A stretch of 57,952 nucleotides of DNA from Amphritea sp. (GTDB taxonomy: Bacteria > Pseudomonadota > Gammaproteobacteria > Pseudomonadales > Balneatricaceae), in the NCBI GenBank assembly GCA_025800245.1, contig JAOXSA010000191.1:1-57952 (forward strand), written 5' to 3'. The notes under the pieces are model-generated. The model was given only the letters and a program-made list of their open reading frames with translations. It was not told the origin of the DNA and did no database searches. Of this stretch, positions 1-8,730 are shown in pieces (the stretch's first letter is position 1; every line of letters starts with the position of its first letter). The position numbers and the translations under genes are program-made.

Positions 1-2
1 TG

Positions 3-443
3 CCAGTACTGCTGATCGCTATTGCACTGTTCTTTATGTTCTCACCCACGATCAGCGATGAAGATAAGCAACAACGCCTTAAACCGTCACTGTTCGGTCT
101 GGTGATCGGTAGCAGTGTCGGCTTTTACGATGGCTTTTTCGGTCCCGGAACCGGCACCTTTTTCACCCTGGCCTACGTCACCCTGGCTGGATACGGTATG
201 GCCAAAGCCACCGCCCATACCAAGGTACTCAATTTCACCTCGAATATAGCCTCACTGCTGTTCTTCGCTTTCGGCGGACATATCATCTGGTTTGTCGGCC
301 TGATTATGGCGGCTGGACAAGTGATGGGAGGACAACTGGGGGCGCGACTGGTGATCAGCAAAGGCACCCGACTGATCCGACCTCTGATTGTCACCATGAC
401 TCTGTTGCTGTCCGCAAAACTGCTTTATGAGCAGTTTATGTAA
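3..443 (+). CDS. yfcA: TSUP-family membrane transporter, YfcA type (5' end missing)
   Basis: The reading frame is open from base 3, so the true start lies before the window; 146 codons are present. The visible part matches the C-terminal half of E. coli YfcA (about 270 residues): a short linker (SPTISDEDKQQR), then GFYDGFFGPGTGTFF, KATAHTKVLNFTSN and the ending RPLIVTMTLLLSAKLLYE. Hydrophobic stretches alternate with short loops, as expected for an inner-membrane protein of the TauE/SafE superfamily. Family members export or import small organic sulfur acids; the YfcA substrate is not firmly known. A hairpin overlaps the stop codon. The family assignment is secure, the substrate is not. Confidence 0.9.
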   Translation, partial: PVLLIAIALFFMFSPTISDEDKQQRLKPSLFGLVIGSSVGFYDGFFGPGTGTFFTLAYVTLAGYGMAKATAHTKVLNFTSNIASLLFFAFGGHIIWFVGLIMAAGQVMGGQLGARLVISKGTRLIRPLIVTMTLLLSAKLLYEQFM

Positions 444-461
444 AGCCGCCAAAGCGGCTTT
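442..461 (+). terminator. Hairpin overlapping the yfcA stop codon
   Basis: Arms AAAGCCGC (442-449) and GCGGCTTT (454-461) pair perfectly around a CAAA loop. The T-run is only three bases, so termination may be weak. The hairpin uses the last two bases of the TAA stop. Confidence 0.6.
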
Positions 462-510
462 AGTGGCGAGTGGCGAGTGGCGAGTGGCGAGTGGCGAGTG
501 GCGAGTGGCG
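462..510. repeat. Tandem heptamer repeat, 7 copies of AGTGGCG
   Basis: Seven perfect back-to-back copies of AGTGGCG start one base after the yfcA hairpin. The array is non-coding in context. Short perfect heptamer arrays are prone to slippage, so copy number may vary between strains. Confidence 0.9.
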
Positions 511-634
511 GACAGAGTTTGAATTATCGCCGAAAACTCTCAAGCTTTTTGTTTTTTCCAGCTAGTCACGCTCGCGTGACGATCCAGCCACTAGTAAGGT
601 GGGCTCTACTCACCGTTCCAGCCACGACTGAATC

Positions 635-736
635 ATCGGCACGAGGACGTACCTCGCTACAATGTACGTTATCAACACCGTAGTTGTTCGCTTTTTCCAG
701 CCACAAGCTAGCATCACTTGTGATGCGGTCCAGCAA
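635..736 (+). repeat. REP-like repeat block, copy A
   Basis: Copy A aligns with copy B (776-877) at a constant offset of 141 bases and few mismatches. It begins with a half-palindrome (TCGGCACGAGGACG then ACCTCGCTACA), continues through ACGTTATCAAC, and ends with the palindrome GCATCACTTGTGATGC followed by GGTCCAGCAAG. The first part is also found in the inverted element at 7475-7540. Confidence 0.8.
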
Positions 737-775
737 GTCACGCTAGCGTGACGTTCAAGCTACTCTTTCCCTAGT

Positions 776-877
776 ATCAGCACGAGGACGTGCCTCGCTA
801 CAATGCACGTTATCAACCCTGTAGATATTCGTTTTTTCGAGCCACAGGCTAGCATCACTTGTGATGCGGTCCAGCAA
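776..877 (+). repeat. REP-like repeat block, copy B
   Basis: Second copy of the block at 635-736. It carries GCACGAGGACGTGCCTCGC, in which GCACG and CGTGC can pair, and the same GCATCACTTGTGATGC palindrome (852-867). After 877 the two copies diverge: copy A continues into a GTCACGC palindrome, copy B into AAAAGCTTCGCC. Confidence 0.8.
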
Positions 878-921
878 GAAAAGCTTCGCCTTCCGGTCTA
901 GCCACTGAGTAATCTGATCCT

Positions 922-1962
922 TCAGATGACTCCCCGTCTTTCCTGATCCCGCTCGATGGAATCAAACAGCGCCTGGAAATTACCTTCACCAAAGCCCTGA
1001 TTGTTTTTCCGCTGGATCAGTTCGATAAAGATCGGGCCGAACAGGTTTTTGGTAAAGATCTGCAGCAGGTAGCCGGACTCATCCCCATCCACCAGCACCT
1101 GATGTTGCTGGATACGGGCCGGATCTTCAGTGACACCCGGTACCCGGTCGAATACTTCCTGATAGTACTCATCATTAATATCCAGGGTATCCACAACATC
1201 ACGATCCAGACTATCCAGCGACGTCAGCAGGTCATCGGAGCGGAAGGCGATATGCTGTACACCCGGGCCATCATACATATCCAGATATTCATCGATCTGG
1301 TTATTGTTATCGTCCTTACCCTCATTGATCGGAATGCAGAACGTACCGCACGGTGACTGCAGCGCATAAGACAGCAGTGCGGTTTTCTGGCCTTTGATAT
1401 CGAAGTAGCGCACCTCGGTGAAACCGAACACATTCTTGTAGAAATCCGCCCAGGTCTGCATGGTGCCTTTATAAACGTTGTTGGTCAGATGATCGATGTT
1501 AATAAAGCCTTTATCCTGCACCCGCACCGGATTATCCAGGTGGATAAAGTCGTTGTCATAGATCGAACCGCGAGCACCGAACTGATCGATAAAGTAGATC
1601 AGGCTATCGCCAATACCGTAGATTGCCGGATAAGGCAGATCTTTCTCAGCGTCCGTCGCCGCTTTCGCACCGCGCTCTACCGCAATCTGCAGCGCCTCTT
1701 CAGCGTTATCCACACGCCAGCCCATGGAACTGATAGCCGGACCGTGACGTTTGGCAAACTCTGCCGAAAAGCCCTGCTTTTCAGTATTCAGCAGAAAGTG
1801 AATATCGTGCTGATTGTAGTAGTAGATCTCTTGTAACTGATGTTTCTTCAGTTTGGAAAAACCGAACGCCAGAAAAACATCATGCATAAAGCTGCTGTCT
1901 GGCCCGGCAAACTCAGTGAATTCGATACCACGCAGGCTGAGTGGATTGGTCTGATCAGTCAT
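922..1962 (-). CDS. hpd: 4-hydroxyphenylpyruvate dioxygenase
   Basis: Converts 4-hydroxyphenylpyruvate to homogentisate, the second step of tyrosine breakdown; a cytoplasmic non-haem Fe(II) enzyme. The 346-residue length is normal for bacterial HPPD. It has two vicinal-oxygen-chelate halves. The iron ligands are visible as His158 (INIDHLTNNV), His237 (GVQHIAF) and Glu314 (PIFIELIQR), and the C-terminal GFGEGNFQALFDSIERDQ is the family signature. The ATG is preceded by AAAGGT. The next gene upstream on the same strand is a LysR regulator, 193 bases away, with an inverted repeat in the gap. No homogentisate dioxygenase or other tyrosine-pathway genes lie in this window, so the rest of the pathway must be elsewhere or the product feeds pyomelanin. 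Confidence 0.97.
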   Translation of the reverse strand: MTDQTNPLSLRGIEFTEFAGPDSSFMHDVFLAFGFSKLKKHQLQEIYYYNQHDIHFLLNTEKQGFSAEFAKRHGPAISSMGWRVDNAEEALQIAVERGAKAATDAEKDLPYPAIYGIGDSLIYFIDQFGARGSIYDNDFIHLDNPVRVQDKGFINIDHLTNNVYKGTMQTWADFYKNVFGFTEVRYFDIKGQKTALLSYALQSPCGTFCIPINEGKDDNNNQIDEYLDMYDGPGVQHIAFRSDDLLTSLDSLDRDVVDTLDINDEYYQEVFDRVPGVTEDPARIQQHQVLVDGDESGYLLQIFTKNLFGPIFIELIQRKNNQGFGEGNFQALFDSIERDQERRGVI

Positions 1963-2040
1963 TGTCTTTACCTTTATTATTATCCTGTACGTTTAGCAGC
2001 AATAGCTGTGAGCACAGAATTCTTATTACAGGGCTCTTAA

Positions 2041-2068
2041 AACAGTGCTCTTGATACAGAGCATTGTT
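2041..2068 (-). promoter_or_regulatory. Imperfect inverted repeat upstream of hpd, candidate operator
   Basis: Arms AACAGTGCTCT and AGAGCATTGTT pair with a single mismatch around TGATAC. The site is about 80-105 bases upstream of the hpd ATG, in an AT-rich gap. The position suits a regulator-binding site. The cognate protein is unknown; the neighbouring LysR protein is an obvious candidate. Confidence 0.4.
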
Positions 2069-2155
2069 GATAAAGACAGTTTTGCGAATATTTACATATA
2101 TAAAAAGAATAAACTTTAGCTATAGATGATCTATTTTTTTGATTATTTATCGTAT

Positions 2156-3046
2156 TTATAAACCAGAAAATCCCGACTCAATTGCCTGAAGAATCATCTC
2201 CCCTGCCCGTCCCAGGGGTCGTTCAGTGTGATAAACCAGCTGTGGTACAAACTGATGACGGGAACCTGCACTGTAATCCAGCTCGATGAGTTCCCCAGAG
2301 GTCAGTTCATCCACCACCATCGACAGCGGCATCCAGCCAAAGCCCAACCCCATCATCAGACAGCTCTTCTTGCTGTGAAACCCGTGCAGATAGAATACCC
2401 GATCGCCGCCAAACTGCAGCGGGTCCTGCTTAGTCAGTGGCGTCTCAGAGGAATCATGAATAGTCAGTTCGATATGCTCCAGCAACACTGGGAGGGTGAT
2501 GCTCTGCTGCGTGGCCAGGGGATGCTCCGCACCGGCAACCAGTACCATCTCCAGTTCGGGCAAAGGTGCAGCACACAGTCGAGGGGATGGATTGTAGTCC
2601 AATACCAACATCATATTGGCTTCATCCTGATCAAAGCGCATCTGTACCCCGCCCAGCGCCTCTATCTTGATCTGAATTTTGGTTGGTATTGCCTGATCGG
2701 CCAGCGCTTTCATAGCGTGCATGACCGGTTCCAGTGGCAAAGCACCATCCACCACCAGTTCAAAAGTTGGCTCCCAACCGCGGGCATACTGATCAGCCAG
2801 GTTTTCGATACGCGCCGCCTGTTGCAGCAATTGTTTGCCTTCCTGCCAGAGCGCCCGTCCCTGCGGCGTCAGCTCAGCCCGATAACTGCTGCGATCAAAG
2901 ATGGCGATATCAAATTGCTGCTCCAGTTTCTTTATCTGATAACTCACCGCCGACTGGGCTTTATGAAGTTTGGTTGCCGCTTTAGCAAAGCTACCCTCAC
3001 TGATGATTACATCCAGCACCCGCAGCGCTTCTATATCGATCCGCAT
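2156..3046 (-). CDS. LysR-family transcriptional regulator
   Basis: A 296-residue LysR protein. The N-terminal winged helix-turn-helix includes LRVLDVIISEGSFAKAATKLHKAQSAVSYQIKKLEQQF, followed by a type 2 periplasmic-binding-like effector domain. The start is taken at ATG 3046 (MRIDIEALRVL). A longer frame to TTG 3112 adds 22 residues with no homology-like content and no ribosome site. It lies tandem to hpd rather than divergent from it, and divergent from the AttEFGH-like operon. It could control either neighbour; the effector is not predictable from sequence. Confidence 0.9.
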   Translation of the reverse strand: MRIDIEALRVLDVIISEGSFAKAATKLHKAQSAVSYQIKKLEQQFDIAIFDRSSYRAELTPQGRALWQEGKQLLQQAARIENLADQYARGWEPTFELVVDGALPLEPVMHAMKALADQAIPTKIQIKIEALGGVQMRFDQDEANMMLVLDYNPSPRLCAAPLPELEMVLVAGAEHPLATQQSITLPVLLEHIELTIHDSSETPLTKQDPLQFGGDRVFYLHGFHSKKSCLMMGLGFGWMPLSMVVDELTSGELIELDYSAGSRHQFVPQLVYHTERPLGRAGEMILQAIESGFSGL

Positions 3047-3212
3047 AATCTTATTTTCTGATGATGACTTGCAGTTAATTATGCAATTAATCGATAAAAA
3101 GTCGATCAGCAACGGTCAGATTCAATCCCGTTGATCCAGCGAATGGAATACACTGTAAAGCACTTAAGCAAAAGCTTTGAAGGACAGACAAAGCAAAACA
3201 TTGAAACAGCCA

Positions 3213-3905
3213 ATGACCAATCGCTGTACACAGGGAGCCCGGAAATTGATTAGCGCCAGTCAGATTCGCAAAACCTATACCGACGCCAGCAACACCATCA
3301 CCGTATTTGATGATCTGAGCTTTACGGTAAAGGCCGGTGAAACCATCGCCCTGATGGGCGAGAGCGGTGCTGGAAAATCCACCCTGTTACATCTGCTGGG
3401 CGGTTTTGATCAGCCAGATTCTGGCACCATCAGTATCGATGGCCACACCATCACAGATATGAAGGATGGCCCGTTAAGCCGCTTCCGTCGCCAGCATCTG
3501 GGCATGATTTTCCAGCAGTATAATCTGATCCCCAGTCTCTGCGCACGGGACAATATCAGCTTTGTCCGACGGTTAAACGGCCTTTGCGCTGAAGATGAGT
3601 TCACACGCGAGCTGATCAGCGTACTGAAACTGGAACAACGGCTCGATCACTACCCGGCTCAGCTCTCTGGGGGCGAGCAGCAGCGCGTTGCGATCGCCCG
3701 GGCTCTGGCCAGCCGCCCCTCGATGATTCTGGCAGACGAACCCACCGGCAATCTGGACGAACGCACCGCTAATCAGGTGATGGAACAGCTGATGCAGGCG
3801 GTCGCGCTGCACAACAGCACCCTGCTACTGGTAACCCACAGCGCACAAACCGCAGATTACCTGAACAGCACCTGGCATCTGGAGCAGGGGCAACTACAGT
3901 GCTGA
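3213..3905 (+). CDS. ABC transporter ATPase, LolD/MacB class (AttE-like)
   Basis: The nucleotide-binding subunit of an export-type ABC system, 230 residues from ATG 3213. Walker [10 protein letters not shown] (49-57), signature [15 protein letters not shown] (151-165), Walker B MILADEP (171-177) and H-loop His209 are all intact. The [15 protein letters not shown] stretch is typical of the LolD/FtsE/MacB class. The start is uncertain: ATG 3213 has no ribosome site, while TTG 3246 has GGGAG eight bases upstream and would still include the whole fold. The stop overlaps the permease gene by 7 bases. With the permease and the lipocalin-like protein downstream it matches the arrangement called AttEFGH in annotation subsystems. 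Confidence 0.9.
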   Translation: MTNRCTQGARKLISASQIRKTYTDASNTITVFDDLSFTVKAGETIALMGESGAGKSTLLHLLGGFDQPDSGTISIDGHTITDMKDGPLSRFRRQHLGMIFQQYNLIPSLCARDNISFVRRLNGLCAEDEFTRELISVLKLEQRLDHYPAQLSGGEQQRVAIARALASRPSMILADEPTGNLDERTANQVMEQLMQAVALHNSTLLLVTHSAQTADYLNSTWHLEQGQLQC

Positions 3906-6430
3906 GCCGTCTGTGGATTCTCAGCCTGACGCTGCTGAGCCATTATCGCCATCACCGCTCCCAGGCGATTTTTCTGCTGCTGGGGCTCAGCCTTGGTGTG
4001 GCGATGCTGTTAGCAACGCTGATCATCAGCAGCGCGGCGAAAACCGCTTTCTCCGAGGCCCAACAGACTCTGGCCGGACAGGCAGTAGCACATCTGTTGC
4101 CCAGAAATGGGCAGCGAACTCTGCCGGAACAGCTATATCGCGATCTGCGCCTGCTGGGGATAACCGACAGTCTGCCCATGGTTGAAGGACGGCTCATGAC
4201 CGCTACTGGCGCACTGCAAATTCGCGGCACCGACCTGTTTCCGCTACTGAATAAAAACTCTGATCATACTGCGCGGCAGAGCGAACGACTGGAACAGCTA
4301 CAGCGCGATCTGAGAGTATCAACCGATGATGTCAATCCGTTGATGGCCTTTTCATATCCCCCCTGGCTGACGGTCACATCGGAATCCTACGCCCGTATTC
4401 AGGGATTGAACGCAGATTCAGATTCACTGCAACTGCCGGATGGCACTCCGTTACCTGAACTACGAATACTGAAAGACAGTGCCGGACTGGGTTACTTCCT
4501 GCTCTGCGATATACGCTGTGCACAGCGCTATCTGAATATGGAGCAGCAGCTAACCTCGATTGTATTTACCGCCCTGACAGAGACACAGCAAGCGCTGATC
4601 GCAGAACGGTTCGGCAACCGGGCTGAACTGGTAATGGCAGATAAAAACCTTAAGAATCCGGCCTTCACCAACGCCTTTCTGCTGAATCTGCAGGCGATCG
4701 GTTTTCTGGCGTTTCTGGTGGGGTGCTTCATTGCTTTCAACGCAGTTCGGTTTGCGGTACTACAGCGTTCACATACTGTGCAACAGATGCGCCTTAGCGG
4801 CGCCACGGCTGGCGAGATCAGTATCGCACTGTTACTAGAACTACTTCTGTGGGCTCTGCTGGCCAGCATCACCGGACTGTTGCTAGCCTGGAAACTGAGT
4901 CAGTTACTACTGCCAGGGATCGGCATGACGCTGGAGCAACTGTTTTTCAGTGACAACCTGCTGGTCAGCCAGACACTGCAATCCTGGTGGCTACAGTCGG
5001 CGGGGCTGTCACTGCTTGCTACTTTGATCGCAACACTGATTCCACTGCTGCAGTTATCCAGACAAGCGCCATTGGAAAGCAGTCCAGCACCGCTGGAGCT
5101 GCCATCGGCAACTCAGTTTGCATTGCCTCTGCTACTCGCAGGTGGTCTGTTTGCTTTTGTTCCAGAGTTGCAGCCGGATTCTCACTGGGCAGGCCTGTTA
5201 ATTACCACCGCCCTGTTTATCGGTGGCGCACTGCTGGTTCCTGGTGCTCTGAGTCTCTGTTATCGCCAGCTCACGGGGATTCGTTATCTGTTGCGCTTTC
5301 CTGCGCTGCACTGGCTGTTATCCGAAGGGCACCGGGATCATCAGCGTCAGACGCTGGCAATGGCAGCTCTGACCATCGCTCTGGCAGCCTGTGTCGCCAT
5401 TCTGACCATGGTCTCCAGCTTCAGAATGGCCTTTATCGACTATCTGGATACCACCCTGCCGGAATCGATCTATCTCAATATCGACCCGTCACAGCAAGCC
5501 GATGTTCTGCCATTTCTCGATCAGCACCGGGACGTGGCGCTGAGTTATCCCTTCCTGATGGATAACGCCACCATTAACGGTAAAGCCGGCATTGTTCGCG
5601 GCCTGACTGATGACAGCCTGAGACAGACCAGCCTCAGCCTGGAATCCTACTCTGCAGACAGTCAGAAAGCCTTATGGCAGGCGCTACATCAACGACAGGG
5701 AGTATTGGTGAATCAGGCGCTGGCGCTCAACTACGGTATCAGTGCAGGCGAGACGCTTCAGGTAAAGATCAATGGTGCAGAACTGACCGTCGATGTACTC
5801 GGGACGTACTTCAGTTACGGTTCGCTGGTGAATGCCTTTGTCATGGATCAGCAATGGCTGACAGAACTCTGGCCGGATCTGCACACCCGTCGTATTGGCG
5901 TATTTGTGAAACAAGGTGCCGATAGCAGTGCTGTACTAGCGCAACTGAAACAGCAGTTCCAACTACAGAGCCATCACTACACCCTGCCCGGCGCGGTAAA
6001 ACAACGGGCACTGAATGTGTTCCAGCAGACGTTTCAGGCCACTCAGTTGTTGAGCCTGGTGATTCTGATCATCGCCGCATTCGGCATCTTCTGTGCCTGT
6101 TATATCGCCCAACTGGATAAGCTGCGCCAACTGGCGTTAGTGCATGTGCTGGGTCTGAGTTATCAGCGAATCATTTCGTTGTCACTGTTACAGCTGTTTA
6201 TCAATGCCGGCATTGCCAGCCTTGTCGCACTACCGCTGGGTCTGCTGATCGCATGGGCCTGCGTCCATCTGGTGCTTAAGCTGGCATTTGGCTGGTACTT
6301 CAATCTCAATATCGATACCGCCCGGCTATTGCTCCTGGTCAGCGGCAGCCTGCTGACAGTGGTCGCAGGCGCATTGATTCCGCTATTGATAAGCAGTCGA
6401 CGACTGGATGCCCGCAGCCTGATCAGGTAG
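3899..6430 (+). CDS. ABC transporter permease, duplicated FtsX domains (AttF-AttG-like fusion)
   Basis: An 843-residue inner-membrane permease starting at GTG 3899 inside the end of the ATPase gene. It has an N-terminal membrane segment (AIFLLLGLSLGVAMLLATL), a long periplasmic domain, and a block of FtsX-type helices around 260-350 (FLAFLVGCFIAFNAVRFAVLQRSHTVQQMRLSGA in short fragments). A second copy of this architecture follows. The last FtsX domain near the C-terminus includes LRQLALVHVLGLSYQRI. Two FtsX repeats in one chain suggest fusion of the two permeases that are separate in LolCE-like systems. Such transporters move lipids, lipoproteins or drugs outward rather than importing nutrients. 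Confidence 0.85.
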   Translation: MLSRLWILSLTLLSHYRHHRSQAIFLLLGLSLGVAMLLATLIISSAAKTAFSEAQQTLAGQAVAHLLPRNGQRTLPEQLYRDLRLLGITDSLPMVEGRLMTATGALQIRGTDLFPLLNKNSDHTARQSERLEQLQRDLRVSTDDVNPLMAFSYPPWLTVTSESYARIQGLNADSDSLQLPDGTPLPELRILKDSAGLGYFLLCDIRCAQRYLNMEQQLTSIVFTALTETQQALIAERFGNRAELVMADKNLKNPAFTNAFLLNLQAIGFLAFLVGCFIAFNAVRFAVLQRSHTVQQMRLSGATAGEISIALLLELLLWALLASITGLLLAWKLSQLLLPGIGMTLEQLFFSDNLLVSQTLQSWWLQSAGLSLLATLIATLIPLLQLSRQAPLESSPAPLELPSATQFALPLLLAGGLFAFVPELQPDSHWAGLLITTALFIGGALLVPGALSLCYRQLTGIRYLLRFPALHWLLSEGHRDHQRQTLAMAALTIALAACVAILTMVSSFRMAFIDYLDTTLPESIYLNIDPSQQADVLPFLDQHRDVALSYPFLMDNATINGKAGIVRGLTDDSLRQTSLSLESYSADSQKALWQALHQRQGVLVNQALALNYGISAGETLQVKINGAELTVDVLGTYFSYGSLVNAFVMDQQWLTELWPDLHTRRIGVFVKQGADSSAVLAQLKQQFQLQSHHYTLPGAVKQRALNVFQQTFQATQLLSLVILIIAAFGIFCACYIAQLDKLRQLALVHVLGLSYQRIISLSLLQLFINAGIASLVALPLGLLIAWACVHLVLKLAFGWYFNLNIDTARLLLLVSGSLLTVVAGALIPLLISSRRLDARSLIR

Positions 6431-6439
6431 AGAAAGACG

Positions 6440-7465
6440 ATGCAGACGATATTTAAAACACTCATCCTTATCCTGACTCTCAGCCTGCTGGCCAGTAGCG
6501 CTGCGACAGCGGATACAACTTTCAGCAAAGTGACTCCCGGCCGTCAGTTCAGTTTTCCACAGGACCATCTGCTGCACCCTGACTATCAGAACGAGTGGTG
6601 GTACGTCACCACCAATCTGCAGGATAAAGCGGGCAATCAGTATGGCGCGCAGTTCACCCTGTTCAGTAATGCTGATCTCTATAGCGGTACCCAGCAGCGG
6701 GTATTCTTTGCCCATGCAGCCCTGAGCAGTAAAGACAGTTTCTACCACGCTGAACGTTATGCCCGTGCCGATATGCAGCATGCCGGTGTCAGCGCTGATC
6801 CCTGGCTCGCCTATATCGATCACTGGCGCTTTGATGGCAGCAAAGATTCACCACTGCCTGGGCGACTGCGGGTGCAGGATCCTCAGTTCAGCTACGATCT
6901 GACACTCTCTGACTCAGGTTATTACCTGCAGGGCGAAGACGGCTTCAGCCGCAAGAACAGCGACGGCAGCATGGCGTCTTACTACTATAGCGCGCCGTTT
7001 ATCGATATTCGCGGGCAGATCGAAATCGCAGGAAAAGCAATTGAGGTAACCGGCACCGGTTGGCTGGATCGGGAATGGAGTTCACAGCTGATCCGCTTTG
7101 GCTCCCTCGGCTGGGACTGGCTGTCGCTGCATCTGGATGAAGACACCGCACTGATGCTATATCGCACCCGCATTGACGAAGAAACCTATCTGTATGGCCG
7201 CCTGATGTACCGTGATGGCCGTCAGCAGCCTCTGCAGCCAGAGCAAATCAAATGGCTGGCCAAACGCAACAAGGTATTCGGCGAGCGCACCTACCCAATC
7301 GCCTGGACGCTGGAGATACCCGATCACGGTATCTCACTCAACCTTCAACCGATCAATGATGATCAGTTCGTCAATGCCCGGGTCCCCTACTGGGAAGGTG
7401 CAGTCACGGGTAGCGGCAGTCATCAGGCACAGGGTTATCTGGAGTTATTCGGCGAGCGCCAATAG
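6440..7465 (+). CDS. Exported lipocalin-like protein, AttH/CrtC family
   Basis: A 341-residue protein with a signal peptide (about 25 residues, cleavage after ATA-like SAATA). The body has the AttH/carotenoid 1,2-hydratase-like signatures NEWWYVTTNL, GTGWLDREWSSQ and GWDWLSLHLD. In established families this fold binds a hydrophobic ligand. The carotenoid-hydratase name is often transferred automatically, and no carotenoid genes are nearby. It follows the permease by 9 bases, with AGAAAGACG before the ATG, so it should be the periplasmic partner of this ABC system. No lipobox was seen. Confidence 0.85.
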   Translation: MQTIFKTLILILTLSLLASSAATADTTFSKVTPGRQFSFPQDHLLHPDYQNEWWYVTTNLQDKAGNQYGAQFTLFSNADLYSGTQQRVFFAHAALSSKDSFYHAERYARADMQHAGVSADPWLAYIDHWRFDGSKDSPLPGRLRVQDPQFSYDLTLSDSGYYLQGEDGFSRKNSDGSMASYYYSAPFIDIRGQIEIAGKAIEVTGTGWLDREWSSQLIRFGSLGWDWLSLHLDEDTALMLYRTRIDEETYLYGRLMYRDGRQQPLQPEQIKWLAKRNKVFGERTYPIAWTLEIPDHGISLNLQPINDDQFVNARVPYWEGAVTGSGSHQAQGYLELFGERQ

Positions 7466-7474
7466 AACAAGCAC

Positions 7475-7540
7475 TGTAGCGAGGCACGTCCCTGTGCCGA
7501 TAGGCTGGTTTAAATCGGCACGAGGGTGTGCCTCGCTACA
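7475..7540. repeat. Inverted REP-like element, cruciform-forming
   Basis: Outer arms TGTAGCGAGGCAC (7475-7487) and GTGCCTCGCTACA (7528-7540) are perfect complements. Inner arms GTGCCGA (7494-7500) and TCGGCAC (7515-7521) also pair, leaving a short apical loop. The right half is the same sequence family as the blocks at 635-736 and 776-877, so this is a dispersed element with both whole and half forms in the window. Confidence 0.85.
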
Positions 7541-7577
7541 AAAATCAGCCGATACAAAGCCACCCCATCGCCATAAA

Positions 7578-7602
7578 AAAACCGGCCTGATCAGCCGGTT
7601 TT
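7578..7602. terminator. Bidirectional rho-independent terminator
   Basis: AAAACCGGC (7578-7586) pairs with GCCGGTTTT (7594-7602). The A-run before and T-run after the stem let it serve both converging genes, the AttH-like gene (+) and purK (-). Confidence 0.85.
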
Positions 7603-7627
7603 AATTCACTCGCAAGAAGAAGCTTAA

Positions 7628-8728
7628 TCAGCCTTCTTCGCGGGCATTAACAATCTCTTCCATCTGCTGCAGCAGTGCATCGCGGTCGATATTCCACAGA
7701 TTCACGTGGCCAACCTTACGGCCCGGACGCAGGGACTTGTTGTACTGGTGCAGTTCAACATTACCTTTGTTCAGCAGATCCCGGCTAACGGTATGACCCA
7801 GCAGGTTAACCATTGCAACATTCACTGCAGGCTTGGTTTCACCCAATGGCAGACCGACAATCGCACGAATGTGGTTATCAAACTGGGAGCTGATACCGGC
7901 AGACTGAGTCCAGTGACCGCTATTATGTACCCGCGGCGCCAGTTCATTAACCAGCAGCTTATCACCGGTCACAAACAGCTCGATGGCCAGTACTCCAACA
8001 TAACCCAGCTCATCCAGAATCTTATGGGCAATATCTTCGGCCTGCTCCGTCAGCGCTTCGCTGTTGGTAGCCGGTGCGACAGAGGTTTCCAGGATACCGT
8101 TGTTGTGCTCATTCTCGGTCAGTGGATAGAACGCGCACTCGCCTTTAGCATTGCGTACTGCCACCAGAGACACTTCACGGTCGAAGTTGATAAAGCCTTC
8201 AATAATCAGCTCTTTGTGGGCCGCAGGATCCTGCATCAGCGCATCCAGATCCGCCTGCTCTTTCAGCCGCCACTGGCCTTTGCCGTCGTAGCCCTCTTCA
8301 CAGGATTTCACCAATACCGGCAGACCCAGTTCAGCCACGCCAGCTCTCAGGCTCTCCGGCGAGTTTGCCAGACGGAAAGGCGCGGTCGGAATACCATTGT
8401 CATTCAGGAAGGTCTTCTCACGACCACGGTGCTGAGTAAAAGAGATCGCCTTCGGAGATGGAGCTACCGGACAGAAAGGCTCCAGAGAGCGCAGTACTTC
8501 CAGATCAACATGCTCTTTCTCAACGGTGACGACAGTTGGTTTGCCCAGCGCTTCATACAGCGCTTCACCACGCAGTTCCGGGGTCAGCTCAACCACATCA
8601 CCCAGATCGTCCACACACTGAACGTTTTCACCCGGCAACGCGATATAAGAGAAGGATACACCCAGACGCCATCCCGCCAGCGCCATCATTCGGGCCAGCT
8701 GACCGGCACCAAATACTGCAACCCGCAT
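7628..8728 (-). CDS. purK: N5-carboxyaminoimidazole ribonucleotide synthase
   Basis: ATP-dependent carboxylation of AIR to N5-CAIR in de novo purine synthesis; an ATP-grasp enzyme of the cytoplasm. The 366 residues open with the family start VAVFGAGQLARMMALAGWRLG. The ATP-grasp core follows (LPVLVKSCEEGYDGKGQWRL in part, EVSLVAVRN, LAPRVHNSGHWT). It starts 2 bases after the purE stop, so the two are translated from one mRNA. Confidence 0.97.
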   Translation of the reverse strand: MRVAVFGAGQLARMMALAGWRLGVSFSYIALPGENVQCVDDLGDVVELTPELRGEALYEALGKPTVVTVEKEHVDLEVLRSLEPFCPVAPSPKAISFTQHRGREKTFLNDNGIPTAPFRLANSPESLRAGVAELGLPVLVKSCEEGYDGKGQWRLKEQADLDALMQDPAAHKELIIEGFINFDREVSLVAVRNAKGECAFYPLTENEHNNGILETSVAPATNSEALTEQAEDIAHKILDELGYVGVLAIELFVTGDKLLVNELAPRVHNSGHWTQSAGISSQFDNHIRAIVGLPLGETKPAVNVAMVNLLGHTVSRDLLNKGNVELHQYNKSLRPGRKVGHVNLWNIDRDALLQQMEEIVNAREEG

Positions 8729-8730
8729 GA

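Larger units (their letters stand above)
511..921. other. Non-coding repeat mosaic between yfcA and hpd
   Basis: No convincing gene is present. The stretch contains two near-identical blocks of about 102 bases (635-736 and 776-877, listed separately). It also contains several short perfect palindromes: GTCACGCTCGCGTGAC (565-580), GTCACGCTAGCGTGAC (737-752) and GCATCACTTGTGATGC (711-726 and 852-867). The recurring linkers TCCAGCCAC and GGTCCAGCAAG join these palindromes. The texture looks like accumulated REP-like units at the meeting point of a gene on each strand (yfcA + and hpd -). Confidence 0.7.

Noticed and set aside
477-683. 68-codon plus-strand frame over the repeat mosaic
   Set aside because: Its first codons translate the heptamer array and the rest crosses palindromes; no protein-like features.
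6440-7465. Carotenoid 1,2-hydratase activity for the AttH-like protein
   Set aside because: No carotenoid genes are nearby and the protein is linked to an export-type ABC system.
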